Positions 14,540 to 21,733 of a DNA stretch of 23,326 bases are shown here, piece after piece; position 1 is the first letter of the stretch, and each line of letters opens with the position of its first letter. The position numbers and the translations under genes are program-made. This DNA is from Anaerolineales bacterium. Lineage in GTDB: Bacteria; Chloroflexota; Anaerolineae; Anaerolineales; DRMV01. The DNA lies in NCBI GenBank assembly GCA_015484985.1, contig WFUL01000129.1:1-23326 (forward strand), given 5' to 3'. The notes below the pieces were generated by a model, which saw nothing but the letters and a program-made list of their open reading frames with translations, was not told where the DNA came from and ran no database searches.

Positions 14540-14758
14540 TTACTTCTTCTTTTTGAGCATCATCATGCGTTTGCGCAGCTTGCGACGCAAACGTCGAATG
14601 GCCTTCTTCTTCTTCAGGCGCTTGAGTTCGCTCTTGGAGATGTACCAGCGCTTGCGCTTGACCGCGCTGAGAATTCCGGCTTTGGCCACCTGTTTCCGGA
14701 AGCGCTTAAGCAATTCTTCCGGATGTTCATCGCCGCGCGCATACACCGTAACGGGCAA
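14540..14758 (-). CDS. rpsU: 30S ribosomal protein S21 (TTG start)
   Basis: 72 residues with the S21 pattern VTVYARGDEHPEELLKRFRKQVAKAGILSAVKRKRWYISKSELKRLKKK and a very basic C-terminus ending in LKKKK. There is no ATG or GTG near the conserved N-terminus. TTG 14758 has AAGGAGGTGCGTC immediately upstream, so it is the likely start (MPVTVYARG). S21 acts near the anti-Shine-Dalgarno site in initiation. It is first in the rpsU-infA-rsmG cluster and has a TATAAT box at 14807-14802. An S21-first cluster with infA and rsmG puts three initiation- or decoding-related genes under one promoter. Confidence 0.93.
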   Translation of the reverse strand: MPVTVYARGDEHPEELLKRFRKQVAKAGILSAVKRKRWYISKSELKRLKKKKAIRRLRRKLRKRMMMLKKKK

Positions 14759-14801
14759 GACGCACCTCCTTCGACCTTTTGGGATAGGATTCGCGGGCTT
14801 C

Positions 14802-14807
14802 ATTATA
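14802..14807 (-). promoter_or_regulatory. -10 box of the rpsU-infA-rsmG transcript
   Basis: A perfect TATAAT on minus within TCCGCTATAATGAA, 44 bases before the rpsU start. The -35 region (CCCACA at 16 bases) is weak. Confidence 0.55.
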
Positions 14808-14887
14808 GCGGAATTTGCCGGGTTGTGGGGGAGAAAAGCCGGGGCGGGGTTGACGGATGTCCCATCGGGGGACACCAGGCCTCGCGG

Positions 14888-14893
14888 TATACT
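14888..14893 (+). promoter_or_regulatory. -10 box of the zinc-ribbon gene
   Basis: TATACT, 33 bases before the ATG at 14927 and divergent from the rpsU promoter. No clear -35 box. Confidence 0.35.
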
Positions 14894-14926
14894 TAGACCG
14901 GAATTCCACCGGGAGGAAAGGGTGCC

Positions 14927-15220
14927 ATGTTTCTCAATCGTTGCCCCCATTGTCTGAAGCCGGTGAGTGTCCCCACGGGGGATTGCCCCCACTGTGGCGC
15001 GCATCTGGATTTGACCCCGAAAGAAGCCTTGGAAGTCCTGCGCCGCAACCCCGCGGTCAAGGCCATTCGGGTATTGGTGCATGCCGATGCCTGCGCGGCC
15101 TGCCGCTACCAGGAAGGTACCTACGCGCCGGACGCGGTGCCCTTGTTACCCGTTCCCGAATGCTCCCACGGCCAGTGCCGTTGTTATTACGAGCCGTTGC
15201 TGGACGATATCTTTCCGTAA
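14927..15220 (+). CDS. Small zinc-ribbon protein of unknown function
   Basis: 97 residues. A CPHC...CPHCG zinc ribbon occupies about residues 6-24. The C-terminal part holds DACAACRYQEGTYAPDAVPLLPVPECSHGQCRCYYEP. This resembles the C-terminal Cys motif (C..C....G..Y....P.LP....C.C) of phage Mu F-like head-morphogenesis proteins, but without the rest of that protein. It is more likely a metal-binding or redox module than a phage remnant. GGGAGGAAAGGGTGCC precedes ATG 14927. Its 3' end overlaps the 3' end of the convergent cca gene by 34 bases with no terminator between. No function can be assigned. Confidence 0.75.
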   Translation: MFLNRCPHCLKPVSVPTGDCPHCGAHLDLTPKEALEVLRRNPAVKAIRVLVHADACAACRYQEGTYAPDAVPLLPVPECSHGQCRCYYEPLLDDIFP

Positions 15221-16695
15221 GGTTCCCCCTGCCGGGACAGCCAGGTGTGGACCCAGGACCGGGCTTCCTGGGCGTTTTTCACCTCTCCCGCCACCTGGGC
15301 TTCCTTGAGGGCTTCCAGTACCTGTCCCACCACCGGGCCAGGGGTGAGGCCGAATTCCCGGATGAGGACATCGCCGGTGAGCAGAGGGCGGGGATGGACC
15401 CATGTATCCCGCCGCTCCCACCAGGCTTCCCAGAGGCGGCGGACGACGTCCACGTGGTGTTCCCAGGTGGTCCGGTCCATGCGGAAACCCGCCTTGCTCC
15501 AGAGGTTGGCCAGGTGGAGCAGGCCCACCAGAACCCCGGCCTCGTCGGTTTCTCGGTAGAACCGATAGAGGGCACGAGGCTCGGGCAGCTCTTGGTGGAA
15601 GCGTTGAGGCCACATGTGGTGCCGTACCAGGCGTTCCAGCCATCGGATTTCGCTACGGGCGAGGCGCAGGGCCCGGGCCCGTCGAGCCACCAGGGTCGCG
15701 CTCACCCGTGCGTGGGCTTCCCTATCCGGGTGCTCCGGCCCGACGTGCGTCTTGCCCACGTCGTGATACAGCACGCCCAGGACGAAGACCACCCCTCGGG
15801 GACGATAACCCGCCAGGGAAGCCCGCCACATCTCGTCCAGTTGAAACCGGTAGCGACCCAGGCGCCAGGAGACCTGGGCCAGCAGGATGTTGGCCACTTT
15901 ATCCGGGTCGTAAGGGGGTAACAGCGCGTCCAGCAGGTCCTGCACCCGTTCCAGGGTGTGGATGGTGTGGTTCCACAGGTCGTCTTCCCCGTACTCTGGG
16001 GGAAGGGAGACCCCCTTCATCGCCGCCGCCTCGGGCAGAATCTGTTCCAGCGCGCCCAGTTGCAAGAGCACCCGCAGGGCGGAGGGACATCGTTTCAATT
16101 CGAAAATCTTGAAGAGTTCCTCGCGAACCCGTTCGGGAGAAACGCGGTTGAGGTAGGCCACGGCCTCCCGCATTCGACGCCGAGTATCGGGTTCGATGTG
16201 CAACTCCAGGTCCAGGGCCAGACGCACGGCCCGCAACACCCGCACCGGGTCCTCCTCCAGCGCCTGTGGCGAGCAAAGGCGCAGACGTCGGTCCAGAAGG
16301 TCTTGCAGGCCGTGTAAAGGGTCGATGAGTTGGTCGGGACGCAAGGGGTCCAGAGCCATGGCGTTGATGGTGAAGTCCCTTTGGCGTAAGTCTTCCTCCA
16401 GGGTGGGCGCCCGGTAATCCGCGAAATCAATGATGTTCAGACCCTGGGGGGTGTGGACCAATACCCGGCCGATGCCCCGTTGCGGGTCCAGGGGGAAGAA
16501 GTCCGCGTCCAGGTCGTTGGCCACCTTCCGGGCCCATTTCAGAGCGTCCTCAGGAACCACGAAGTCCAGGTCCATCACCGGGCGCTGCAGGAGCCAGTCC
16601 CGGACCGCGCCGCCGACCAGGTGAACGGGGAGGTCGGAAGGCAACAGGTGACGCACTTCCAGGGCCAGGGCAGGGAGGGGGTGTGCGGTCTTCAA
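15187..16695 (-). CDS. cca: CCA-adding tRNA nucleotidyltransferase / poly(A) polymerase family with HD domain
   Basis: 502-residue class II nucleotidyltransferase. The head has GGAVRDWLL (28-36), catalytic Asp42 and Asp44 (MDLDF) and QRDFTINAMA (105-114). Next come the neck and RNA-binding body (EEDPVRVLRAVRLA at 148-161), then an HD domain with WNHTIHTL (His242) and YHDVGKT (His311-Asp312). It adds or repairs CCA ends; the encoded CCA in the tRNA-Ser here suggests repair. Some family members only polyadenylate. Start TTG 16695 is chosen because GGAGGAGAAAGA precedes it and it overlaps the hpt stop (TTGA). The frame extends to 16890 but that part overlaps hpt. Third gene of tdk-hpt-cca. Its last 34 bases overlap the convergent zinc-ribbon gene. 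Confidence 0.9.
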   Translation of the reverse strand: MKTAHPLPALALEVRHLLPSDLPVHLVGGAVRDWLLQRPVMDLDFVVPEDALKWARKVANDLDADFFPLDPQRGIGRVLVHTPQGLNIIDFADYRAPTLEEDLRQRDFTINAMALDPLRPDQLIDPLHGLQDLLDRRLRLCSPQALEEDPVRVLRAVRLALDLELHIEPDTRRRMREAVAYLNRVSPERVREELFKIFELKRCPSALRVLLQLGALEQILPEAAAMKGVSLPPEYGEDDLWNHTIHTLERVQDLLDALLPPYDPDKVANILLAQVSWRLGRYRFQLDEMWRASLAGYRPRGVVFVLGVLYHDVGKTHVGPEHPDREAHARVSATLVARRARALRLARSEIRWLERLVRHHMWPQRFHQELPEPRALYRFYRETDEAGVLVGLLHLANLWSKAGFRMDRTTWEHHVDVVRRLWEAWWERRDTWVHPRPLLTGDVLIREFGLTPGPVVGQVLEALKEAQVAGEVKNAQEARSWVHTWLSRQGEPYGKISSSNGS

Positions 16696-17282
16696 TCTTT
16701 CTCCTCCGAGGGGAAGGGCTTCGGGGGGCGATAGCGGCTCAAATCCGGTACCGCGATGAAGGGGAGATTGCGCCAGTAGCCATCCATGTCCAAACCGTAG
16801 CCGAAGACGAATTTGTTGGGAATTTCGAAGCCCCGATAGTGGATGGGAACCTCGACCTGACGCCGCTCCACTTTGTCCAGCAGCACGCACACCTTCAGAG
16901 ATTTGGGCTGGCGGACCTGGAGCAATTCCAGCACCTGGGCCACGGTGTTTCCGGTGTCAATGATGTCTTCCACCAGGAGAACGTGGCGTCCCCGGATGGT
17001 GGTGTGCAGGTCCATGGTGAGGCGTATCTCGCCGGGGTCGCGGCGGCCCTGGCCGTAGGACTCGATGGCCATGAAGTCGATTTCGTGGGGAATGGTGAGG
17101 TAGCGGATGAGGTCGGTGAGGAACATCACGCCGCCCCGCAGGATGCAAATCAACAGGGGGAGCTTGCCTTCGTAGTCCCGGCTGATTTCCGCGGCCAGCT
17201 CCGCGATGCGTTGTTGGAGCTGTTCCTCGGGGATGAGGATTTCCTGCAGGTATTCCCGGTAGTCCTGCACCTGCATGCTCAT
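16692..17282 (-). CDS. hpt: Hypoxanthine phosphoribosyltransferase
   Basis: 196-residue type I phosphoribosyltransferase converting hypoxanthine or guanine plus PRPP to IMP or GMP in purine salvage. The PRPP-binding loop VLLVEDIIDTGNTV is at 101-114, the pyrophosphate loop LRGG at 48-51, and the base-site region VFGYGLDMDGYWRNLPFI near 158-175. GAGGAGGCTTCG lies before ATG 17282; a second ATG two codons later is possible. It starts 45 bases after tdk and its stop overlaps the TTG start of cca. Distance from tilS and ftsH, its frequent partners elsewhere, is unremarkable. Confidence 0.95.
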   Translation of the reverse strand: MSMQVQDYREYLQEILIPEEQLQQRIAELAAEISRDYEGKLPLLICILRGGVMFLTDLIRYLTIPHEIDFMAIESYGQGRRDPGEIRLTMDLHTTIRGRHVLLVEDIIDTGNTVAQVLELLQVRQPKSLKVCVLLDKVERRQVEVPIHYRGFEIPNKFVFGYGLDMDGYWRNLPFIAVPDLSRYRPPKPFPSEEKD

Positions 17283-17327
17283 CGAAGCCTCCTCTACACG
17301 GTACCGTCGTTGCCGTCCTCCCGCGCC

Positions 17328-17918
17328 TTACGGGGACGGTCTTCCAACCACTTCATGATGCAGACGACATCGGGGTTCGTACAGCTCTTCGGCACCCACG
17401 AGGATGACGGGGTCGTTGTAGTGCGCGGGCTTCCCGTTGATGAGCCGCTGGGTTCGAGTTGCCGGACCGCCGCACACCAGGCAGATGGCGTGAAGTTTGT
17501 CCACCTGGTCGGCCTGGGCCAGGAGTTGCGGCATGGGGCCAAAGGGTTCTCCCCGGAAGTCGGTGTCCAGGCCGCTAAGAATGACCCGGCGTCCCTGCGC
17601 GGCCAGTTGTTGTACGACCTCAACCACGTCGCTATCAAAGAACTGGACTTCATCAATGGCCACCACCGTGGTATCCGGGGCCACTTGGGACAGGATGTCC
17701 TGGGCTTTTTCCACGGCCATGGCTTCGAAGGAAGCGCCTGAGTGGGAGGCCACCCGCTGCAGGCCGTAGCGATGGTCTAGTGCTGGTTTGAACACCTGTA
17801 CCTTTTGACGGGCAATGACGGCCCGGCGCAGGCGCCGAATGAGCTCTTCGGTCTTGCCGCTGAACATGGGTCCGGTGATGACCTCGACCCAGCCCATATT
17901 CGAAGGCCTGTGGAACAT
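17328..17918 (-). CDS. tdk: Thymidine kinase (type II)
   Basis: 196-residue tetrameric-type kinase phosphorylating thymidine with ATP. P-loop GPMFSGKT (16-23), catalytic Glu90 in AIDEVQFF, lasso-loop region, and a zinc site made of Cys146 and Cys149 (CLVC), Cys184 and His187 (CRLHH). Length is normal. ATG 17918 follows GGGAGGAAGCCGCC. The frame extends to 18050 but without a ribosome site and into the divergent promoter region. A TACAAT box lies at 17979-17974 (minus). First gene of the tdk-hpt-cca operon, linking pyrimidine and purine salvage with tRNA end repair. Confidence 0.95.
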   Translation of the reverse strand: MFHRPSNMGWVEVITGPMFSGKTEELIRRLRRAVIARQKVQVFKPALDHRYGLQRVASHSGASFEAMAVEKAQDILSQVAPDTTVVAIDEVQFFDSDVVEVVQQLAAQGRRVILSGLDTDFRGEPFGPMPQLLAQADQVDKLHAICLVCGGPATRTQRLINGKPAHYNDPVILVGAEELYEPRCRLHHEVVGRPSP

Positions 17919-17973
17919 GGCGGCTTCCTCCCCAATGGGTACCTGGTAGACAAGACGATGTGGGTTAGCCAGA

Positions 17974-17979
17974 ATTGTA
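17974..17979 (-). promoter_or_regulatory. -10 box of tdk-hpt-cca
   Basis: TACAAT on minus, 56 bases before the tdk ATG; no good -35 match. Confidence 0.35.
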
Positions 17980-18045
17980 CTCCAAACCCTGCGGGACGGC
18001 GCAGGAAGCGGCTTTTGCCCCACAAATTTTCCCGAGGATTGTTGG

Positions 18046-18051
18046 TACAAT
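18046..18051 (+). promoter_or_regulatory. -10 box of the GH3-like gene
   Basis: TACAAT, 33 bases before the GTG start and divergent from the tdk box about 70 bases away; -35 weak. Confidence 0.35.
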
Positions 18052-18083
18052 TACGTTACCGTCCGGTTGTCTGGAGGAGAAGG

Positions 18084-20786
18084 GTGGCCCGACGACTCGG
18101 CCCGAGCTGGCGATGGTGGGTCATCGGGATAGTGGGGTTTTGCCTGCTGCTCCCTTTGCCAGCCGGTGCCGCCTCGACCCCACAAATTGAAGACCTCTCC
18201 CCGGAAGAGCGCGTGGCCCAGCTCTTCCTGGTAACCTGGTCGGGCGGGTCTTTGGATGACCAGGACCCGTTGTGGGTGTTGTTGCAGACCTGGCCCGTTG
18301 GGGGCGTGGTCTTGCAGCCCGGTCCGGACAACCCCGTCCTGGAACGAGATGTGGTTCAGAACTGGGTGCAGGATCTGCAGGTGCTGGCGGCGGAGTGGAG
18401 TCAACCTCGAAGGCGAGGCTTTCCGGTTCCGGAAGAGAGCCGCCCTCTGATTCCCTTCTTCATTGCCGTGCGGCAGGAGGGCAACGGTCCCCCTTATGAT
18501 ACCCTGGCTTTTCCCTACACGCTCCCCAGTCCCATGGCCTTAGGCGCCACCTGGAATCCCCCTCTGGCCCACCAGGTGGGTCAGTTGATGGGGAAGGAAC
18601 TGCGGGCCTGGGGCGTTAATTTGCTCTTGGGACCGACCCTGGACGTGTTGGACCCTACGTTCATCGGTCAGCCCGGGGACCTGGGCGTGAGGGCTTTTGG
18701 GGAACATCCCTACTGGGTGACGGTGATGGCCCAGGCCTACATTCAGGGTGTGCATGAAGGGAGCGATGGCCAGGTGGCCGTGGTCGCTCGCATGTTCCCT
18801 GGATATGGAGGCGCGACCCGGCCGCTGGAAGAGGAGATTCCCACCGTTCCCAAACCGAAAGAGCAGGTGGAAAGCACGCTGTTGACTCCCTTTTTCGGTG
18901 TCACGGGGCAGGCCGAGAACGTGTACCAGCAGGTGGATGGTCTTCTGGTGGGCCACATCCGCTCACAGGCCTTTCAGGGCACCATCCGGGGGGACACTCC
19001 GCCTTTGACTCTGGACCCTCAGGCCCTGCAAGCCCTCTGGAAAGCCTACCCAGCCTTTCAGACCTGGTACGAACAGGGGGACCGGGTGTTCGTAAGCATG
19101 GACCTGGGCGCTACGTCCCTAAAACGCTACTATCAGGCCCAGGAGCAGCCCTATGACCCTACCCAGGTGGCCCTGAACGCCTTTTTGGCCGGTAACGACC
19201 TCCTGGTGTTGGGGCCGGACTTCGCGGCGCCGGGCCAGGATTACTGGACGACGGTGGATGAGGTTTTACAAGCCTTCTTGCGAAAATACAATGAAGACCC
19301 CGTCTTCGCCCGGCGGGTGGATGAATCCGTCGCGCGCATATTGGCCCTGAAGCGGCGCCTGTACCCTCGAGCGGCCCTGGTGGATGTGGTGCCTTCCCCC
19401 ACCGACCCGGGCATGGGTGAACAGGCCATGGACGTGCTCCTGCAGGTAGCGCAGCAAAGTGCCACCCTGCTCGTGCCCACCCAGGCCGAACTCCCTCCCT
19501 CACCTCCAGGGCGACGGGATAGGGTGGTGGTCCTGGCCGACGAAGCAACCTACCGACCCTGCCCGGACTGTCCCGCGCTGCCCTCCTTCCCCGTGCAGGG
19601 ATTTCGGGAGAGCCTGTTGCGTCTGTACGGACCGGAAGGGGGAGACCGCATCCATCCTGCCTGGGTGCGCACGTTCACCGCGGCCGAGGTGGGTGCCTGG
19701 ATGGCCGACCCGGAGAACGAGGCCCACGCGGCCCTGCGTCAGACCCTGGAGACCGCGCCTTGGGTGATTTTCCTCGTGGTGGACGGTCAGAGCCCCGGAA
19801 CCCAAGCGTTGTTGCAGGCTCTGGAGCAATTCCCTGAACTCTGGCGGGACAAACGGGTGGAGGTCTTTTCCTTTAGTGTGCCTTACGCCCTGCAGCCTTC
19901 GCAGCTGGCTCACGTTTCGGCGTATTACGGGCTCTACAGCAAGGGGAAGCCCTTTTTGGACATCGCCGCGCGGTTGCTCTTTCGGGAACTGCAGCCCCAG
20001 GGGGCCTCTCCCGTTTCCGTGCCCGCTTTGGGGTACAGCATCACCACCGTCCTGGCGCCGGACCCCGAACAGGAAATCCCCCTGGTCTGGGTGGAGCCGG
20101 GGGCGGTGGAGGAACTGGGACTCTCCCGGGAAATCGAGCTCAACCAGACCCTGACGGTGCAGGCTGGACCGGTCTTGGACCACAACGGTCATCCGGTCCC
20201 CGACGGGACGCCCCTGGAGGTGGTGCTCACCGGCTTGGGGGGCGAGCCAGTGTACCAGCGCATTGAAATCTTCACCCGTAAGGGGATGGGCAAGGCGTCC
20301 TTTACCTTCGACCGTGCGGGGATTTTCGAAATCCGGGCGCGAAGTGGCCAGGCGCAAAAGTCGCAAGTACTTACGGTGGAAGTTCTGGTTCCGCCCACTC
20401 CCGCGCCCACGCCTTCCCCCCAACCTCAACCCACCACACCTACACCGATACTACATCCCCCCATGCCGGTGGAGTCCGAAACGCCGCCAGTGAGGATGGA
20501 CCCCTGGATTACCGTTCTGGCTGTGGTGGGCTGGACGATGAGCGGGAGTCTGTTGGTGGCTTTATGGACTTGGTGGAAGGAGCGTCACCGGGAGCGGGCC
20601 TGGCGCATGGGGCTGGCGGCTTTTGTGGCAGGCATCTGGACGTACAACCTGGTTCGCTGGCAGCGGTGGGTGGAGACGCCCATGCAAGGGATACTGGTGG
20701 TCTTGGGTGCCGTGGCGTTGGTGTGGCTATTGGGTTTGGGGTTTGCCCGTTGGCGAGAGCGGCGCGGTGGCCATGAACGTCCTTGA
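18084..20786 (+). CDS. GH3-like envelope protein with Ig-like domain and C-terminal membrane helices, catalytic residues apparently lost
   Basis: 900 residues. A signal peptide (about 11-30, AGAA cleavage) leads to a region with the fold of glycoside hydrolase family 3 (NagZ-like): LSPEERVAQLFLVTW (38-52), IAVRQEGN, LGATWNPPLAHQVGQLMGKELRAWGVNLLLGPTLDV and DESVARILALKRRL. Key residues differ. KHFPGHG is ARMFPGYG (235-242), the following Asp-x-His acid/base pair is missing, and SDDL is SMDL (338-341). It may therefore bind rather than cut glycans. Next come a second alpha/beta region, an Ig-like segment (about 690-790), a Pro/Thr linker and three helices (808-831, 842-858, 867-887). GTG 18084 follows GGAGGAGAAGG. 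The open frame starts at 17805 but without a ribosome site. Overlaps the next gene by 14 bases. Confidence 0.75.
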   Translation: MARRLGPSWRWWVIGIVGFCLLLPLPAGAASTPQIEDLSPEERVAQLFLVTWSGGSLDDQDPLWVLLQTWPVGGVVLQPGPDNPVLERDVVQNWVQDLQVLAAEWSQPRRRGFPVPEESRPLIPFFIAVRQEGNGPPYDTLAFPYTLPSPMALGATWNPPLAHQVGQLMGKELRAWGVNLLLGPTLDVLDPTFIGQPGDLGVRAFGEHPYWVTVMAQAYIQGVHEGSDGQVAVVARMFPGYGGATRPLEEEIPTVPKPKEQVESTLLTPFFGVTGQAENVYQQVDGLLVGHIRSQAFQGTIRGDTPPLTLDPQALQALWKAYPAFQTWYEQGDRVFVSMDLGATSLKRYYQAQEQPYDPTQVALNAFLAGNDLLVLGPDFAAPGQDYWTTVDEVLQAFLRKYNEDPVFARRVDESVARILALKRRLYPRAALVDVVPSPTDPGMGEQAMDVLLQVAQQSATLLVPTQAELPPSPPGRRDRVVVLADEATYRPCPDCPALPSFPVQGFRESLLRLYGPEGGDRIHPAWVRTFTAAEVGAWMADPENEAHAALRQTLETAPWVIFLVVDGQSPGTQALLQALEQFPELWRDKRVEVFSFSVPYALQPSQLAHVSAYYGLYSKGKPFLDIAARLLFRELQPQGASPVSVPALGYSITTVLAPDPEQEIPLVWVEPGAVEELGLSREIELNQTLTVQAGPVLDHNGHPVPDGTPLEVVLTGLGGEPVYQRIEIFTRKGMGKASFTFDRAGIFEIRARSGQAQKSQVLTVEVLVPPTPAPTPSPQPQPTTPTPILHPPMPVESETPPVRMDPWITVLAVVGWTMSGSLLVALWTWWKERHRERAWRMGLAAFVAGIWTYNLVRWQRWVETPMQGILVVLGAVALVWLLGLGFARWRERRGGHERP

Positions 20787-21252
20787 GGGAGTGCCTTCCC
20801 GAACGGGAGCCTATGTTCTGGTGCTGTATCTTCCCCGGGCGCAGCAGTTGGCCGTCGGACGTCTGGGACCGTTTCGGTTTCCGCGGGGAACCTACGTGTA
20901 TTTGGGTCAGGCGGGTGGACCGGGCGGCCTTCAAGCCCGTTTGCGCCGGCACGTGTTGGGCCCGCGCACGCAGCGGTGGCACGTCGACTTCTTGCGGGCT
21001 TACGCGCAGCCGGTAGCCTGGGGCTGGCGAACGGAATTCGGTGACCCAGACTTCCCGCTGGAATGTCAATGGAGCCAGGCCCTGGCTGGGTTGCCCGGGG
21101 TTTTCATCCCTGCACCCGGTTTCGGGGCCTCGGACTGCCGTTCGGGATGTCCAGCCCACCTTTTCGGTCTGCCGGGGTGGCCCATGGAGCCGTCTTTGGA
21201 AGACTTCTTGGGCTTGGATGGTTTCGTGGTGTTCACATCACCAAAGGGGTGA
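20773..21252 (+). CDS. DUF123 (GIY-YIG-like) family protein
   Basis: 159 residues. The family pattern is clear: GAYVLVLYL (12-20), RFPRGTYVYLGQAGGPGGLQARLRRH (35-60), RWHVDFLRAY, and the C-terminal GFGASDCRSGCPAHLFGL. DUF123 is related to GIY-YIG nucleases and in archaea is found fused to endonuclease III, so a DNA-repair role is possible but unproven. It lacks a canonical GIY motif; GAY and TYVYLG take its place. ATG 20773 overlaps the end of the GH3-like gene by 14 bases with only a weak GGTGG upstream, suggesting translational coupling. The stop at 21252 is followed by a hairpin repeat. Confidence 0.85.
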   Translation: MNVLEGVPSRTGAYVLVLYLPRAQQLAVGRLGPFRFPRGTYVYLGQAGGPGGLQARLRRHVLGPRTQRWHVDFLRAYAQPVAWGWRTEFGDPDFPLECQWSQALAGLPGVFIPAPGFGASDCRSGCPAHLFGLPGWPMEPSLEDFLGLDGFVVFTSPKG

Positions 21253-21269
21253 CCTGTGGAGGCCCTGAC

Positions 21270-21401
21270 GCATACCTACCAACTCTCATGATTTCACGGA
21301 AGAGCCGGCATTATTTTCGCATATCTCATGTCGTCCTGCTCGGGCACGGAACCAAAATCTGCCGACGGCGGTCGGCCGACGGTCCCTCTCCCGGTCCGGA
21401 G
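21270..21401. repeat. Hairpin repeat copy between convergent genes (core class III)
   Basis: GCATACC (21270) and a TTATTTTCGCATATCTCATGTCGTCCT module lead to a left arm at 21333-21353 (CTCGGGCACGGAACC). The right arm at 21381-21401 matches the right arm at 13361-13381 at 16 of 21 positions. The core shows GCCGAC/GTCGGC (21361-21366 with 21371-21376) and shares GTCGGCCGAC with the 13.3-kb copy, but the pairing is poorer. It fills the 154-base gap and ends 5 bases before the RNHCP stop codon. Confidence 0.65.
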
Positions 21402-21406
21402 TCCAC

Positions 21407-21712
21407 TTAGGGCAGCGGTCGCCCGGCCAGACGCAGGAGAGCCTCGAAGTCGTCATTGGGCGCGGCTCGGTTGCGGCGGACCAGGCCACACCGGGTGCAC
21501 CGGTGCACGATGACGTACTCGTCCCCCCGAACTTCCACCCCGATGGGTTCCATCATGCCCTGGCAGGTGGCCGCCCGGTCGCCGGGGTACACGTCCACGT
21601 GCTTGCTCCACAGGCAGTGGGGGCAGTGGTTGGTGTACCCATCGCCCTGCACCCAGGCGCCGCAGTGTTCGCAACGGAAATCTTCCTTGCGTCGCTGGAA
21701 CTTGCGGGCCAT
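21407..21712 (-). CDS. RNHCP domain protein
   Basis: 101 residues. Two Cys pairs, CEHCG (14-18) and CPHC (30-33), and a third, CTRCG near 72-76, give a zinc-ribbon-like layout. The signature reads TNHCPHCLWSKHVDVYPGDRAATCQGMMEP, where the family usually has RNHCP, so the first Arg is Thr here. Function of the family is unknown; it is probably a metal-bound fold. GGGAG lies about 10 bases before ATG 21712. It starts 21 bases after queA and is last in the DUF2905-queA-RNHCP run. Confidence 0.88.
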   Translation of the reverse strand: MARKFQRRKEDFRCEHCGAWVQGDGYTNHCPHCLWSKHVDVYPGDRAATCQGMMEPIGVEVRGDEYVIVHRCTRCGLVRRNRAAPNDDFEALLRLAGRPLP

Positions 21713-21733
21713 GCCCGTCTTTCTCCCGGTGCT

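Noticed and set aside
14927..15220. Prophage remnant
   Set aside because: Only a short Cys motif recalls a phage head protein; all neighbours are chromosomal housekeeping genes and no integrase or attachment repeat is visible.
17805..18083. Upstream extension of the GH3-like gene
   Set aside because: It overlaps the tdk start and both promoters and lacks a ribosome site; the signal peptide begins properly at the GTG at 18084.
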